Shown one piece after another: positions 1-8,485 of a stretch of DNA of 64,000 nt (its first letter is position 1; each line of letters starts with the position of its first letter). The notes beneath the pieces are model-generated. The model did no database searches, was not told where the DNA came from, and saw only the letters and a list, made by a program, of their open reading frames with translations. The position numbers were made by a program, and so were the translations under genes. Origin of the DNA: Caldinitratiruptor microaerophilus. GTDB taxonomy: Bacteria > Bacillota > Sulfobacillia > Symbiobacteriales > ZC4RG38. The stretch lies in the NCBI RefSeq assembly GCF_025999835.1, contig NZ_AP025628.1, forward strand, positions 2,294,001-2,358,000, given 5' to 3'.

Positions 1-2
1 AT

Positions 3-23
3 CACCCCCACCCCGTGGGGGTG
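3..23 (+). terminator. hairpin, probable terminator
   Basis: The arms at 3-11 and 15-23 form a perfect 9-bp stem with a 3-nt loop, followed by TTATT. It would end transcription coming from a gene left of the window. Confidence 0.5.
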
Positions 24-240
24 TTATTCAACGAGAGATGGTACCCCCTTGCGGGGTCACTGTCAAGTCGGCGGGAGCCTTCTGCGACGGGGGCCTTCAA
101 CGGCCCGGCGGTGGCACTCCCCTGCGCTCGACACGCCATCGCCAGGGAAGCGAACAGTACCATCGGATCGCGGGCCACGATGGGCTGCCGGTGCATTCCT
201 AAGTAGGGCGAGGCGGGTGAGGGCCAGGTCCGGAGAAGTG
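24..240. other. intergenic, no convincing gene
   Basis: Open frames here lack recognisable protein content and a credible ribosome binding site. The only structure seen is a palindrome at 43-57, ACCCC-N5-GGGGT, which resembles a CsoR-type half-site pair or a small hairpin. No gene in the window starts beside it, so its role is open. Confidence 0.4.
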
Positions 241-271
241 GCGCAGGCGGCCCCATTCGGGCCGCCTGCGC
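241..271 (-). terminator. strong hairpin after twin-CX3C genes
   Basis: A perfect 13-bp GC stem (241-253 with 259-271) and a 5-nt loop begin one base past the stop codon at 273-275. It has no T-run, so it may be a U-tract-less terminator or an RNA-stabilising 3' hairpin. Confidence 0.6.
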
Positions 272-272
272 T

Positions 273-479
273 TCAAGCCAGTGCCGCCGCGGCCGTCGCC
301 GCCTGTAGCTGCTGCAACGACCACTGGCACTCCTCGATGCAGAGCCGCAGGTGGTGCGCACCCTCGCTCAGCATCTTCTTCGCCTGCGGATTCACATCCG
401 CGGCAGCCATGTTGCGGAGCTGGGCTTCGACCTGCTGGCACTGCTGGATGCAGGCCTGAATGTCCTGATGGACCGGCAT
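273..479 (-). CDS. small twin-CX3C helical protein B
   Basis: This 68-residue protein has no known name that I can assign. ATG 479 is used because a GGAGG-like site lies just upstream and the next gene ends at 499. It is predicted mostly helical. It carries two CX3C motifs, CIQQC at residues 10-14 and CIEEC at 47-51, with a His pair at 42-43. The neighbouring gene has the same cysteine and histidine positions, so the two are tandem paralogs. The Ala-rich tail (about 59-68) is not shared. Helical CX3C hairpins occur in cysteine-rich copper-binding four-helix proteins. A metal or thiol buffering role is therefore possible, and the copper genes further along fit this, but it remains an inference. 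A small coat-type structural protein is an alternative. Confidence 0.75.
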   Translation of the reverse strand: MPVHQDIQACIQQCQQVEAQLRNMAAADVNPQAKKMLSEGAHHLRLCIEECQWSLQQLQAATAAAALA

Positions 480-498
480 GCGCGCACCTCCTCGCGGC

Positions 499-675
499 TC
501 ACGCCATCTGCATGACCTGCTCACAACCCCGGACGCACTGCTCGATGTGGTGCGCGCCCTGGGTGAGCATGTCCCGTACGGCGGAGTCCGGCACGTTGTT
601 GGCGGCGGCGCGGAGCGTGTTGGCGGCCTGCACGCACTGCTGGATGCAGTTCTGGACCTGTTGCTTGTTCGCCAC
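499..675 (-). CDS. small twin-CX3C helical protein A
   Basis: This 58-residue protein starts at GTG 675 behind an AAGG-containing site and ends at TGA 499-501. Cysteines sit at 10, 14, 47 and 51 as CIQQC and CVRGC, with HH at 42-43. The positions are identical to the downstream paralog, which begins only 19 bases after this stop, so the two are probably one operon. The two CX3C helices are separated by about 32 residues with a Pro at 29 that could form the turn of a hairpin. There is no signal peptide or membrane segment, so it is probably cytoplasmic. The molecular role is unknown. Four cysteines plus two histidines would suit binding of Cu(I) or Zn(II), or a disulfide-linked hairpin. Confidence 0.72.
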   Translation of the reverse strand: MANKQQVQNCIQQCVQAANTLRAAANNVPDSAVRDMLTQGAHHIEQCVRGCEQVMQMA

Positions 676-824
676 GGACCTTCACTCCCGTCTGCTCCGT
701 CGTTCGCGCCCTGGACAGGGGGAAGTTTCGCGTCCCCTACCCACCACAGGTATGGTCCCCACCGGTCCCCACGAGCTTGCGCCGCATCGAGCGGAAGAAC
801 GTGGGAACCGGCGGCTGGCGAACG

Positions 825-1352
825 TCAAACGGCCTGCAGCTTACCGGCGCCGGACTGGTCGAGCATCCTGCGCAGGCGGCGGAGCGCGACGTGGAGCCGG
901 GACTTGACGGTTCCGAGGGGGATCCCCAGCGTGCGGCCGATGGCGTCAAGCGACATGTCGTTGAGAAAACGGAGCACCACGACGACGCGATAGTGTTCGT
1001 CCAGACGACGGACCGCATCCCAGACCTCCCCCGGCGGGTCCGGCAACGACCGGCCGGGTTCGGGCCTCAGCTTCTCCGGCCGCCCGACGGGGACAAGGCG
1101 CCAGCGACGTCTCAGAATCTGCAGGGAACTGTTCACGACGATGCGCCGCATCCAGGGCACAAACGTCGCCTTCCCGCCCCGCAGGCGGCGATAGGCGAAA
1201 AACGCGTGGACCACGCTCTCCTGAAGGGCATCGCGGGCGTCCGCCTCGTTGCCGAGGAGCGCCAGCGCGAGCCGGTAGAGCTTGCCCTGCTCCGGCGCAA
1301 GCAACGTAAAGAATTCATTTTCCTCCGGCCGCATCCGGTCCGCCACGGGCAC
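825..1352 (-). CDS. ECF-type RNA polymerase sigma factor
   Basis: A 175-residue sigma-70 family protein of ECF size. Region 2 lies at about residues 20-85 (features include YRLALALLGN, DARDALQE and FVPWMRRI). Region 4, with its helix-turn-helix, is at about 108-168 (LDEHYRVVVVLRF, then SLDAIGRTLGIPLGTVKSRL). GTG 1352 follows a GGGAGG site at good spacing. No anti-sigma factor gene is adjacent, which is unusual because most ECF factors are paired with one. It is divergent from the tlpA-type gene, and an inverted repeat of TTCTTCACA lies between them. That suggests autoregulation and control of the neighbour. The sigma-factor family is clear; the signal it responds to is unknown. Confidence 0.88.
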   Translation of the reverse strand: MPVADRMRPEENEFFTLLAPEQGKLYRLALALLGNEADARDALQESVVHAFFAYRRLRGGKATFVPWMRRIVVNSSLQILRRRWRLVPVGRPEKLRPEPGRSLPDPPGEVWDAVRRLDEHYRVVVVLRFLNDMSLDAIGRTLGIPLGTVKSRLHVALRRLRRMLDQSGAGKLQAV

Positions 1353-1393
1353 ACCCCCCGTCCTCCCGGATCACGGTCAGGATAGCACCTGAC

Positions 1394-1433
1394 TGTGAAG
1401 AACCGATGGAGGCGCTGCGGCGAGTTCTTCACA
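1394..1433. promoter_or_regulatory. inverted repeat in divergent sigma/tlpA promoter
   Basis: Perfect 10-bp arms, TGTGAAGAAC at 1394-1403 and GTTCTTCACA at 1424-1433, are separated by 20 bases. Each arm presents TTCTTCACA toward one of the two divergent genes, as expected for a shared operator or paired -35-like elements. Confidence 0.45.
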
Positions 1434-1459
1434 TTTTCTACACAGAAGCACCTTAGAAT
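1428..1459 (+). promoter_or_regulatory. TTCACA-N4-CTACACA-N9-TAGAAT motif, copy 1
   Basis: This 32-base element upstream of the TlpA-type gene recurs without gaps at 9348-9379. About 22 of 32 positions are identical, including all three conserved blocks. TAGAAT resembles a -10 box but ends only 15 bases before the annotated ATG. It may therefore be a promoter for a very short leader, or an operator. Confidence 0.45.
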
Positions 1460-1473
1460 CGGGGGCCGGAGGG

Positions 1474-2007
1474 ATGAACTTGAACCGGTACCTCTCCTAC
1501 GCGATGGTGGCGCTCGTCGCCGTGCTCCTGCTCGGGGGCAGCCTGCGGCCGGCCGGTGCCCGCGCGGGGGAGCGACCGGAGGTCGGGTACCGCGCCCCGG
1601 ACTTCCAGGTCCTTGACCTGGAAGGGCGGCCGGTACGGCTCTCCGACTATCGGGGGGACGTGGTCTTCCTGAACTTCTGGGCCAGCTGGTGCCCCCCGTG
1701 CAAGGCCGAGATGCCCGAGATCCGGCGGCTGCACGAGGAAGGGTTGCCCGACCTGACCATCCTGGGGGTAGACCTCACCAACACGGAGGCGTCCCCCGAG
1801 GCGGTCGCCCGCTTCATGGCCGCGGGAGGCTACCGCTGGCGGGTCCCCCTCGACACGGATGGGGCAGTGGCCCGGGCATACAACGTCATCTCGATCCCGA
1901 CCAGCTTCTTCATCGACGCCCGCGGCATCATCCGCAGCAAAGTCATCGGCCCGATGACCTATCCGGCCATGAAGGCAGAGTACGAACGGACCCTTGCCTG
2001 GAGGTGA
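1474..2007 (+). CDS. TlpA/ResA-type membrane-anchored thioredoxin
   Basis: A 177-residue thiol-disulfide oxidoreductase exposed outside the membrane. Residues 8-24 form a signal anchor. A TlpA-type redoxin domain follows (APDFQVLDLEG at about 41-51), with active-site WCPPC at about 71-75 and the cis-Pro loop IPTSFF near 140. Such proteins reduce disulfides in cytochrome c or copper-protein assembly. The GGAGG ends only one base before ATG 1474, whereas TTG 1480 has ideal 7-base spacing, so the true start may be TTG 1480. It is followed after 6 bases by the Lgt-like gene, probably one transcript. The motif at 1428-1459 suggests co-regulation with the DUF2933/M23 genes. Confidence 0.9.
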   Translation: MNLNRYLSYAMVALVAVLLLGGSLRPAGARAGERPEVGYRAPDFQVLDLEGRPVRLSDYRGDVVFLNFWASWCPPCKAEMPEIRRLHEEGLPDLTILGVDLTNTEASPEAVARFMAAGGYRWRVPLDTDGAVARAYNVISIPTSFFIDARGIIRSKVIGPMTYPAMKAEYERTLAWR

Positions 2008-2013
2008 AGCGGG

Positions 2014-2715
2014 GTGCCTGATGTCCTCGTTCTTGGACCTTTCAACATTCCCACGTACGGCGTGAGCCTGATCGTGGGCGTGCTGGTCTTCTCCGCCCTG
2101 GTGCCCCGCCTCGCCTCCACGTTCAGCCTGGGCCGTGCCATCGCGGAGGAGGTCGCCTCCCGGGCGGTCCTGGGGCTCATCGTCGGTGCCAAGCTGGCGG
2201 ACGTCCTCCGCTCCCCCGCCACCTTCCTGGCACGCCCCCGGCTCCTGCTCGCTCTGCCCAGGGGCCCCGAGCCGCTGATCGGGGCACTCCTGGGCATGGT
2301 CTTGTTCACGCTGCCCGTCTGGTGGCCAGCAAGGCGCCACGCCGTGGGTCTCCTCGATATCGTGGCCGTGCCCCTGCTCACCATGGGAGCCGTCGTCTCG
2401 GCGGGCAGCGGCGGGCCGCGCGCGGTGCCACTCGGTCTCGGGTTCGCGCTGGCCGCCGCCGCCACGTATGCCTTGCGGACCCGCGGGCGCTTTCCTGGCC
2501 ACGTTGCCCTGGCGGCGGTGGTCTTCGGTTCTCTTGCGGTGGCCGCGGGGGACCTCCTCGGTCCCGCGCCCGTCTCCCCGTTCGGCGTGAGCGGTACCCA
2601 GCTCGCCGCCGGTGCGGCGGGAGGCGGAGCCTATGTTGCAGCGTTGTGGCTGGAGCGGCGCGTGGGACGCGCGCCGCTCCAGCCGCAGACTCCCCACCCG
2701 ACCGCTGGCGGTTAG
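2014..2715 (+). CDS. Lgt-like multi-pass membrane protein
   Basis: A 233-residue integral membrane protein with about seven hydrophobic segments. The N-terminus (GPFNIPTYGVSLIVGVL at about 8-24, then LGLIVGAKLADVL near 53-65) resembles prolipoprotein diacylglyceryl transferase. It is short, and the conserved catalytic His/Arg and sugar-binding signature of real Lgt are not evident. I therefore call it Lgt-like rather than lgt. GTG 2014 overlaps the end of a GGAGGTGA site inside the tlpA stop region, so translation is likely coupled. Pairing with a TlpA-type thioredoxin suggests a membrane partner, possibly handling electrons or substrate for it. That role is an inference. The stop overlaps the convergent small gene by 4 bases. 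Confidence 0.75.
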   Translation: MPDVLVLGPFNIPTYGVSLIVGVLVFSALVPRLASTFSLGRAIAEEVASRAVLGLIVGAKLADVLRSPATFLARPRLLLALPRGPEPLIGALLGMVLFTLPVWWPARRHAVGLLDIVAVPLLTMGAVVSAGSGGPRAVPLGLGFALAAAATYALRTRGRFPGHVALAAVVFGSLAVAAGDLLGPAPVSPFGVSGTQLAAGAAGGGAYVAALWLERRVGRAPLQPQTPHPTAGG

Positions 2716-2987
2716 GAAGATCCGGGGTGCCGGGGTCTCAAGACCACCTGACCGGGCCGGACCCCGGCTGGGGCCGGCCGTAACTCATCTTCCGCATACC
2801 AGCGGTGGGGCCGTCCGTCGCCGAAGTCCAGGACGTAGAAGGGCCGGTCCCACACGACCCGGAGCACGCGGGCCGCCCGGCCCGCGTGCTCCGGCATGTG
2901 CGCCACCCGCGGCACGACCACGTCGCCGGGAGCGAAGCGGGGCATCACCATCCGCCGGGGCCACGTGGGCTGCATGAGCCACCACAC
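2712..2987 (-). CDS. small conserved-looking protein, DUF1541-like core
   Basis: A protein of about 91 residues. The start is uncertain: GTG 2987 sits 9 bases after GGGAGG, while ATG 2951 and ATG 2945 have weaker sites. The core reads FAPGDVVVPRVAHMPEHAG, then VLDFGDG and HRWYAEDEL. That order of G-D-V, H-M-P, D and H-[KR]-W..E-D-E-L resembles the DUF1541 domain of YdhK-type proteins, a small beta domain, although only loosely. No signal peptide is clear. It lies downstream of fdhE on the same strand and converges on the Lgt-like gene. Function is unknown. Coding status is supported by the motif-like composition, not by an identified homolog. Confidence 0.5.
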   Translation of the reverse strand: MWWLMQPTWPRRMVMPRFAPGDVVVPRVAHMPEHAGRAARVLRVVWDRPFYVLDFGDGRPHRWYAEDELRPAPAGVRPGQVVLRPRHPGSS

Positions 2988-3097
2988 TCGACACAACCTC
3001 CCGTCCGGTCCTCCCATTGCGAGGTTATGTCAACGTGGCTCGCCGTGCCCTGTCAGGTGAATCCAGATCGCCCTCGCAAGTTCTCTGAGTCGGTCCG

Positions 3098-3937
3098 TCA
3101 GTGCCTGGGGGACGGGGCGGCTGGATCGACGGGCTCAGCACCCGGCAAGAACCCCATGTGTTCGGCAAGGAGGTCGAGGTACAGCGTCTGGACGTCCCAC
3201 AGCGTCGGGTCGTCTACCATCTCTTCCCGGATCACCTTCAGGTAGCGGCGGCATCTCTTGCAGACGTGCAGTTCGGCTTGCGCATCGCCTTCCACGGTCA
3301 CGATGTCGCCGGGTTCCTCCTCCGGACAGAACGGGCACACGAAGCGCGGCAGGCGCCAGTTCGTGGCGCACCGCCGGCAAATCAAGAGGCGCGGCCCCGG
3401 CACCCCGGCCTGCCTTTTCATGATCCGCCCGAGTCCGGGGAGGCTACCGCATACGGGGCAGATCCGCCGGGACCAGAGAACCCCGGTCTCGAGTTCGGGT
3501 ACGCGCTTGGTCACGGTTCGGGCGTAGGCCCGGAGGTATGCCCTGCGGGCGTGCTCCACGAGGAACCCCGCCCGCCCCTTCAATCCGCATTCGCCCCGTA
3601 GCACCCAGCGTCCCATGTCCTCCGGGGCCAGGCGGGCCATCTCGGTTTCCGCGCGGGTCAGGTCGGCGGAAACCGCCTCCGCGTCACCGCCAGGGAAGTG
3701 GGGAGCGGCGGCGGCCGCCATCACGCGCACCAGACCGAAGAACGCATCGGGCCGGAGGGCGGGCGGCCAGACGTCCCCGATCGACCGACCCTCCGCGAGG
3801 TGGACCCGGAGCGCCGATGGGTCTGGCTCCGGGTTCAAGCCCCACCAGCCATCCGGAGGTGGAAGGGCGGCCAGGGCCCGGTGCAGGGCCAGGGCGCCCG
3901 CAGGCGGCTCGACCGGAGGCCAGACCGGCTCACGCAC
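3098..3937 (-). CDS. fdhE: formate dehydrogenase accessory protein FdhE
   Basis: A 279-residue cytoplasmic maturation factor for respiratory formate dehydrogenase. In the family it acts on the Fe-S/catalytic subunit before Tat export. The C-terminal half has the diagnostic rubredoxin-like CxxC series: CPVC near 168, CRRC near 197, CPFC near 212 and CKRC near 236. These four pairs bind iron in known FdhE proteins. GTG 3937 overlaps the end of fdnI by 8 bases, so it is the last gene of the fdnGHI-fdhE operon. Length and gene order match classical fdhE loci. Confidence 0.9.
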   Translation of the reverse strand: MREPVWPPVEPPAGALALHRALAALPPPDGWWGLNPEPDPSALRVHLAEGRSIGDVWPPALRPDAFFGLVRVMAAAAAPHFPGGDAEAVSADLTRAETEMARLAPEDMGRWVLRGECGLKGRAGFLVEHARRAYLRAYARTVTKRVPELETGVLWSRRICPVCGSLPGLGRIMKRQAGVPGPRLLICRRCATNWRLPRFVCPFCPEEEPGDIVTVEGDAQAELHVCKRCRRYLKVIREEMVDDPTLWDVQTLYLDLLAEHMGFLPGAEPVDPAAPSPRH

Positions 3938-4604
3938 CGGACTTCCCTCCTGCCGCGCCGGCCTTCTCCGTCCGGCCCAGCTCCTCCAGCCACTTGGCGT
4001 GGTGGGTCTCCAGGTAGCGGCGATCGACCCAGCCCGAGGTCATCGCCGAGAGGGCCACCCGTGTCTCGCGGTGGAAGGCCGCCAGGAACACGTGGCCGAT
4101 CACATACGCCAGCAGACCCATGGCGGTCAGGCCATGGAGCGGGTACATCCAGCGAACCAGGCCCACCGGAAAGAGGTTGGGGAAGAGCATGATCAGCCCG
4201 CTCCCCAGGAGCACCAGTCCACCCGCGATGAGGACGGCGGACCAGGCTTTCTGCCCGGCGTTGTACTTGCCCTGCGGTGGCAACCGGGAGCCGGAAACGA
4301 GCCCGAAGAAGTAGGCGAGGAAGTACCTGCGCCAGGCCCGGTCGTCGGCATCCCACCGAAGGACGTGGGCCGTCCAAGTTCGGAACCCGCCCACCACCGC
4401 CAGGGCCAGGATGGCCGTGAAGGCCGCACCAGCCCAGTGGTGCACCACCCGTGCGCCGTACATTCCCCCGAAGAGCGGTGCAAGCCACCCGAACCAGCCG
4501 TAGGCGTAAAGGGGCACGCCCGTGAGGACCAGGATGAAGAATGTGACGGCAAGAGCCCAGTGGGCTCCCCGTTCGATCGGCGAGAACTTGCGCACGCGTT
4601 CCAC
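3930..4604 (-). CDS. fdnI: formate dehydrogenase cytochrome b subunit
   Basis: A 224-residue membrane cytochrome b of the FdnI/FdoI type, which carries electrons from the Fe-S subunit to the quinone pool. Four transmembrane helices are visible (about 16-36, 53-74, 120-142 and 154-175). Candidate heme b histidines lie in ERGAHWAL, VVHHWAG, PLHGL and VIGHVF, the usual four positions. It starts 3 bases after fdnH and overlaps fdhE. The cytoplasmic tail (about 185-224) is charged and Ala/Gly-rich. Confidence 0.92.
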   Translation of the reverse strand: MERVRKFSPIERGAHWALAVTFFILVLTGVPLYAYGWFGWLAPLFGGMYGARVVHHWAGAAFTAILALAVVGGFRTWTAHVLRWDADDRAWRRYFLAYFFGLVSGSRLPPQGKYNAGQKAWSAVLIAGGLVLLGSGLIMLFPNLFPVGLVRWMYPLHGLTAMGLLAYVIGHVFLAAFHRETRVALSAMTSGWVDRRYLETHHAKWLEELGRTEKAGAAGGKSGA

Positions 4605-4607
4605 GAC

Positions 4608-5414
4608 CTACACCTCGTTTCGCTTGCCGTCGTCACCGCTGCCGTTCATGCGCCGCTGGATGACGAACGCGACGACCGATGCCGCCAGCGAGGCGCCGAC
4701 TGCGACCCCGCCGACGGGCTTGGTTACCGACTGCCACACGGTCACGGAGGCGGGAACCCGCGGGTTGGCAGGGAGGCCGTACGCCTCGGGCGGACCGGGA
4801 AGCAGGTAGACGACCCGGGTCCCGCCCACCCCGGGCGGATCGTAGATCTGGGCGTCCGGAAACTCGTCCCTCACCGCCTCCAGCCGGGCCTTCGCTTCCG
4901 CCAGGACCTGTTCCCGCTCGCCGAAGACCAGGGCCCCGGTTGGGCAGGTCTTGACGCAGATCGGCTCCATCCCGTTGGTGATGCGGTCGTAGCAGAGGAT
5001 GCACTTGGAGACCTTGCGCTCGGCGGCACTGTACTTGGGCACCCCAAAGGGACAGGCACTCTCACAGTAGCGGCAACCGATGCACACGTCCTGGTCGAGG
5101 TTCACTGCTCCGGACTCCGTGCGCTCGAGAGCATCCACCGGGCACACCGCGACGCAGGGCGGTTCCCCGCAGTGCAGGCACTGGTGCTTGCGGAAGAACC
5201 AGGTCGGTGGCTGGCCGTCGTCACGGGCTACCTCGTAGAACTGGACGTTGACCCAGCGGTTGTAGCCCAGGGAGCCGCCGGCATGCTGGTAGCTGCCTTC
5301 GAAGCGGGCTCCTTGCCACTCGCCCGGGAGATCGTACCACTCCTTGCACGCGACCACGCAGCCCCGGCAGCCCACGCAGCGGGTGACGTCCACGAGCTTC
5401 GTGACCTCCGCCAC
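4608..5414 (-). CDS. fdnH: formate dehydrogenase iron-sulfur subunit
   Basis: A 268-residue electron-transfer subunit of the FdnH/FdoH type. It contains four cysteine clusters for [4Fe-4S] centres: CVGCRGCVVAC at about 13-23, CLHCGEPPCVAVCP, CIGCRYCESACP, and CILC with CVKTCP. A single C-terminal transmembrane helix (about 235-256, after SVTKPVGG) anchors it to the periplasmic or extracytoplasmic face, as in E. coli FdnH. There is no signal peptide, because it is exported with FdnG. It lies 3 bases after fdnG and 3 before fdnI, so it is part of a tight operon. Confidence 0.95.
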   Translation of the reverse strand: MAEVTKLVDVTRCVGCRGCVVACKEWYDLPGEWQGARFEGSYQHAGGSLGYNRWVNVQFYEVARDDGQPPTWFFRKHQCLHCGEPPCVAVCPVDALERTESGAVNLDQDVCIGCRYCESACPFGVPKYSAAERKVSKCILCYDRITNGMEPICVKTCPTGALVFGEREQVLAEAKARLEAVRDEFPDAQIYDPPGVGGTRVVYLLPGPPEAYGLPANPRVPASVTVWQSVTKPVGGVAVGASLAASVVAFVIQRRMNGSGDDGKRNEV

Positions 5415-5417
5415 CGC

Positions 5418-8405
5418 TCACACCCCCTCCGCCTTCTGGACGTCACAGAGGAAGACCTTGTATTCCGGGATCATGGTGTTGGCGTCCCCGATGTGGGGGG
5501 TCAACACGTTGGCGATGTCCCCGGTCACAAGTCCCAGAAAGCCCCAGTGCCACGGGATCCCGATCTGTTGCACCTGCTTGCCGCCGAGTTGAAGCGGCTG
5601 AACACGCGGGGTGACGAGTGCGCGGGCCCGGATCTGGCCCCGGGCGGTGCGCACGACCACCCAGTCGCCCGGCCGGATCCCTCTGGCCTCTGCCAGCGAT
5701 GGGCTCATCTCCACAAAGGGCTCGGGTACCATCTCGACGAGCCGCGTCTGCCGGCGGGTCACAGCCCCGGAGTGCTGATGCTCCGTGAGCCGCCACGTCG
5801 AGGCCACGATCGGGAAGCGCTCGGGGTCGCCGCGGTCGTTGCCCTCGCCAGTCCAGACGCGCACGGCAGGGTTGAGCGGTACCGGGTTCAGGGCGTTCTC
5901 GACGGGACTTTCGAAGGGCTCGTAGTGCTCGGGGAACGGTCCATCCACCATGCCGGAGGCGAAGAGGAGGCCCACACCTTCGGGCAGCATGATGAAGGGA
6001 CTGCGGCCACCCGGGTCCTCTGGCGACCGGGTGGGAGGGAAATCGGGTACGTCATACCCAACCCACTGCTTCTTGCCGCCGTCCCACCAGATCACGGCCT
6101 TGTCCGGCGCCCATGGCTGCCCCTCCGGGTCGGCACTGGCTCGGTTGTAGAGCACGCGGCGGTTTGCCGGCCAGGCGAACCCCCAGCCGGGGTAGTTCCC
6201 CAATTCACCCGGGTCCTCCAGCTTCCGGGAAGCCGCACGGTTCCCCTTGGTCCCGTAGTACCCGGTGTAGATCCAGCAACCGGCGGCGGTGGAGCCGTCG
6301 TCCGCAAGGGCGGCGAAGGAGTCCAACTGCGTCCGGTCCCCCGTCCGGTACCCGTTAAGCTCCGCCGCCACCTTCTCGACGTCCGGCGCGTCGGCCGGGC
6401 CGTAATCCCAGTGCAAGTCCCGGATCGGCGCGTCCTCCGGGCGTGTGCTGCTGGCGTAAGCGGCCTTCAGGCGCAACGCCAGGTTGTGGACGATCCACAG
6501 GTCCGACCGGGCGTCGCCCGGGGGAGCCGTGGCCTGCCAGCGCCACTGTAGCAGCCTTCCGGAGTTGGTGACGGAGCCTGCTTTTTCGAGGAAATGCGCC
6601 GCCGGGAGCAGGAAGACCTCGGTCTGGATCGTCTTGGGGTCCACGCCGGGCCGCTTCCAGAAGCCGGCGGTCTCGTTCTCGAAGATGTCCACCGTCACGA
6701 GCCAGTCCAGCTTCTCCAGCGCCCGGGCCTCCTTGCCGGCGTTGGGGCCCGAGCAAACCGGATTCTGCCCGAAGTTGAAGAGGCCGCGGATCTTGCCGGC
6801 GTACATGTCCTCGAACAAGGCGATGTGCGAGTAGTTCTTTCCGGCCCTCAGCTTGGGCAGGTAATCGTAGGCGAAGTCGTTCTCCGGTGTTGCCTTGTCG
6901 CCCCAGTAGGCCTTGAGGAGGCTGACGAGGAACTTGGGCCGGTTTGTCCAGTATCCGGCCTTGGGGGTCGAAGCGTTGTAGGCCGCCAGGTTCGGGTGCG
7001 CGGCCTCGTCCGGAGTGGGCAGGTAGCCGGGCAGGTTGTTGAAGAGGAGGGACACGTCCGTCGAACCCTGCACGTTCGAGAGGCCGCGCAGCGCGTTAAC
7101 GCCGCCCCCCGGACGCCCGATGTTCCCCAGCAGCATCTGCAGAATGGCGTAGGCGCGCACGTTCTGCGACCCCACCGTGTGCTGGGTCCCGCCCATGGCG
7201 TAGAGGATCGTGCCCGTCTTGTCGGGCGCGGCCGTCGAGAGGAACAGGTCCGCGATCTGCAGGAAACGCTCCCTCGGCATGCCGGTGACCCGCGCGACGG
7301 TGTCCGGGTCGTAGCGGCTGTAGTGCGCTTTCATGAGCTGGAACACTGTGCGGGGGTGCTGGAGCGTCGGGTCCTGTAGGATCTTCCCCTCGGTATCTGT
7401 CTGGTACTTCCAGGTCGACTTGTCGTACCGGCGCTTCTCGGGATCGTAGCCAGTGAAGAGGCCCTCCCGGAAACCGAAACTTTCGTCGACCAGGTACGAG
7501 GCGTTCGTATAGTTGACGACGTACTCCCGGTGGAAGCGCCCGGTCTCCAGGGCCAGGTTGATGAGTCCGCCGATGAAAGCGATGTCAGTCCCCGGCCGGA
7601 GTGGGGCATAGAGGTCCGCCAGGGCCGAGGTGCGGGTGAAACGGGGATCCACGCTGATGATCTTGGCCCCGCGGCGCTCACGTGCCTCGAGAATCCAGTT
7701 GAACCCCACCGGGTGGTTTTCCGCCGGGTTGGCACCGATGATAAGTGCCACGTCGGTGTTCCGCATGTCCACCCAGTGGTTCGTCATCGCACCACGACCG
7801 AACGAGTTCGCCAGACCGGCGACTGTGGAGGAGTGTCATATCCTCGCCTGGTGTTCGATGTAGACCACGCCCAGGGCGCGCATCAGCTTCCCGATCAAGT
7901 AGCACTCTTCGTTGTTCACGATCGCGCTACCCAGGCTAGCGATGGCCTCTGTCCGGGAGACGGTCGTGCCGGCTTCGTTCCTGTACTCGAACGTGGCATC
8001 CCGTGTTTCCTTCACCCGCTGGACGATCCGATCCAGGGCCCATTCCCACGTCTTCTCTTCCCACTCTGTTGCTCCCGGCGCCCGGTAGAGCACGCGGGTG
8101 AGCCGTTCCGGGTTCGTTGCCATCTCCCGCAGGGCCATCCCCTTGGCGCACAAGCGGCCCTGGTTGATCGGGTTGTCGGGGTCGCCTTCGACGGTGACGA
8201 GCTTCCCGTCCCGGACGTAGGCCGTCACGCCGCAGCCGACCGCGCAAAAGTAACAGACGGACTGCACGGGCGTTGTGGAGGCCGTCTTCAACGTGCGAAC
8301 ACGGGCCCGGGCCGACCGTACGTCGAAGCCCAGCTCGAGCAGCCAGGCCAGCGCCGTGCCCGCTCCGGTCGTCTGCAAGAAGCGCCTGCGGCTCATCATG
8401 GTCAT
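5418..8405 (-). CDS. fdnG: selenocysteine formate dehydrogenase, catalytic subunit
   Basis: A 995-residue molybdopterin formate dehydrogenase alpha subunit, read through an in-frame TGA at 7836-7838 as selenocysteine (residue 190). The context is Q-A-R-I-Sec-H-S-S-T-V-A, then FGRGAMTNHW, the same as the FdnG active site. A Tat signal (MSRRRFLQTTGAG) and a [4Fe-4S] set (CYFCAVGC with CAKG downstream) precede it. The molybdopterin-binding and C-terminal oxidoreductase domains fill the rest. ATG 8405 is chosen because GGGAGG lies 7 bases upstream; ATG 8411 would sit next to it with no useful spacing. It oxidises formate to CO2 outside the membrane and passes electrons to FdnH. A plain ORF caller splits it into two pieces. 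Confidence 0.95.
7800..7838 (-). promoter_or_regulatory. bacterial SECIS element of fdnG
   Basis: After the TGA (7838-7836), 18 bases lead to a GGTCT apical loop (7817-7813) closed by CGCC/GGCG. E. coli fdhF has the same 18-base distance to its GGUCU loop, the SelB contact. This supports Sec insertion rather than termination. Confidence 0.8.
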
Positions 8406-8485
8406 GTGCATCCCTCCCGGGAATTGATGTAATTGACCGTGCGTGCGACGAAATCGAAAGGCTGATACTATACATGGTAGAGGAA

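Noticed and set aside
43-57. Third CsoR-type box ACCCC-N5-GGGGT
   Set aside because: No gene in the window starts next to it, and it is close to a terminator hairpin, so function cannot be supported.
1453-2697. 414-residue minus-strand frame
   Set aside because: Antisense to the TlpA and Lgt-like genes; composition is Arg/Gly/His shadow.
3615-6551. 978-residue plus-strand open frame
   Set aside because: Antisense to fdhE, fdnI, fdnH and part of fdnG; no domain or ribosome site. The minus-strand genes have clear motifs.
7836-7838. fdnG as a frameshifted or nonsense pseudogene
   Set aside because: The stop is exactly the Sec position, the frame continues with conserved sequence, and a SECIS-like hairpin follows.
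8433-8474. TTGACC and TATACA as a promoter for the Crp/Fnr gene
   Set aside because: The hexamers are 30 bases apart, too far for a normal sigma-A promoter.
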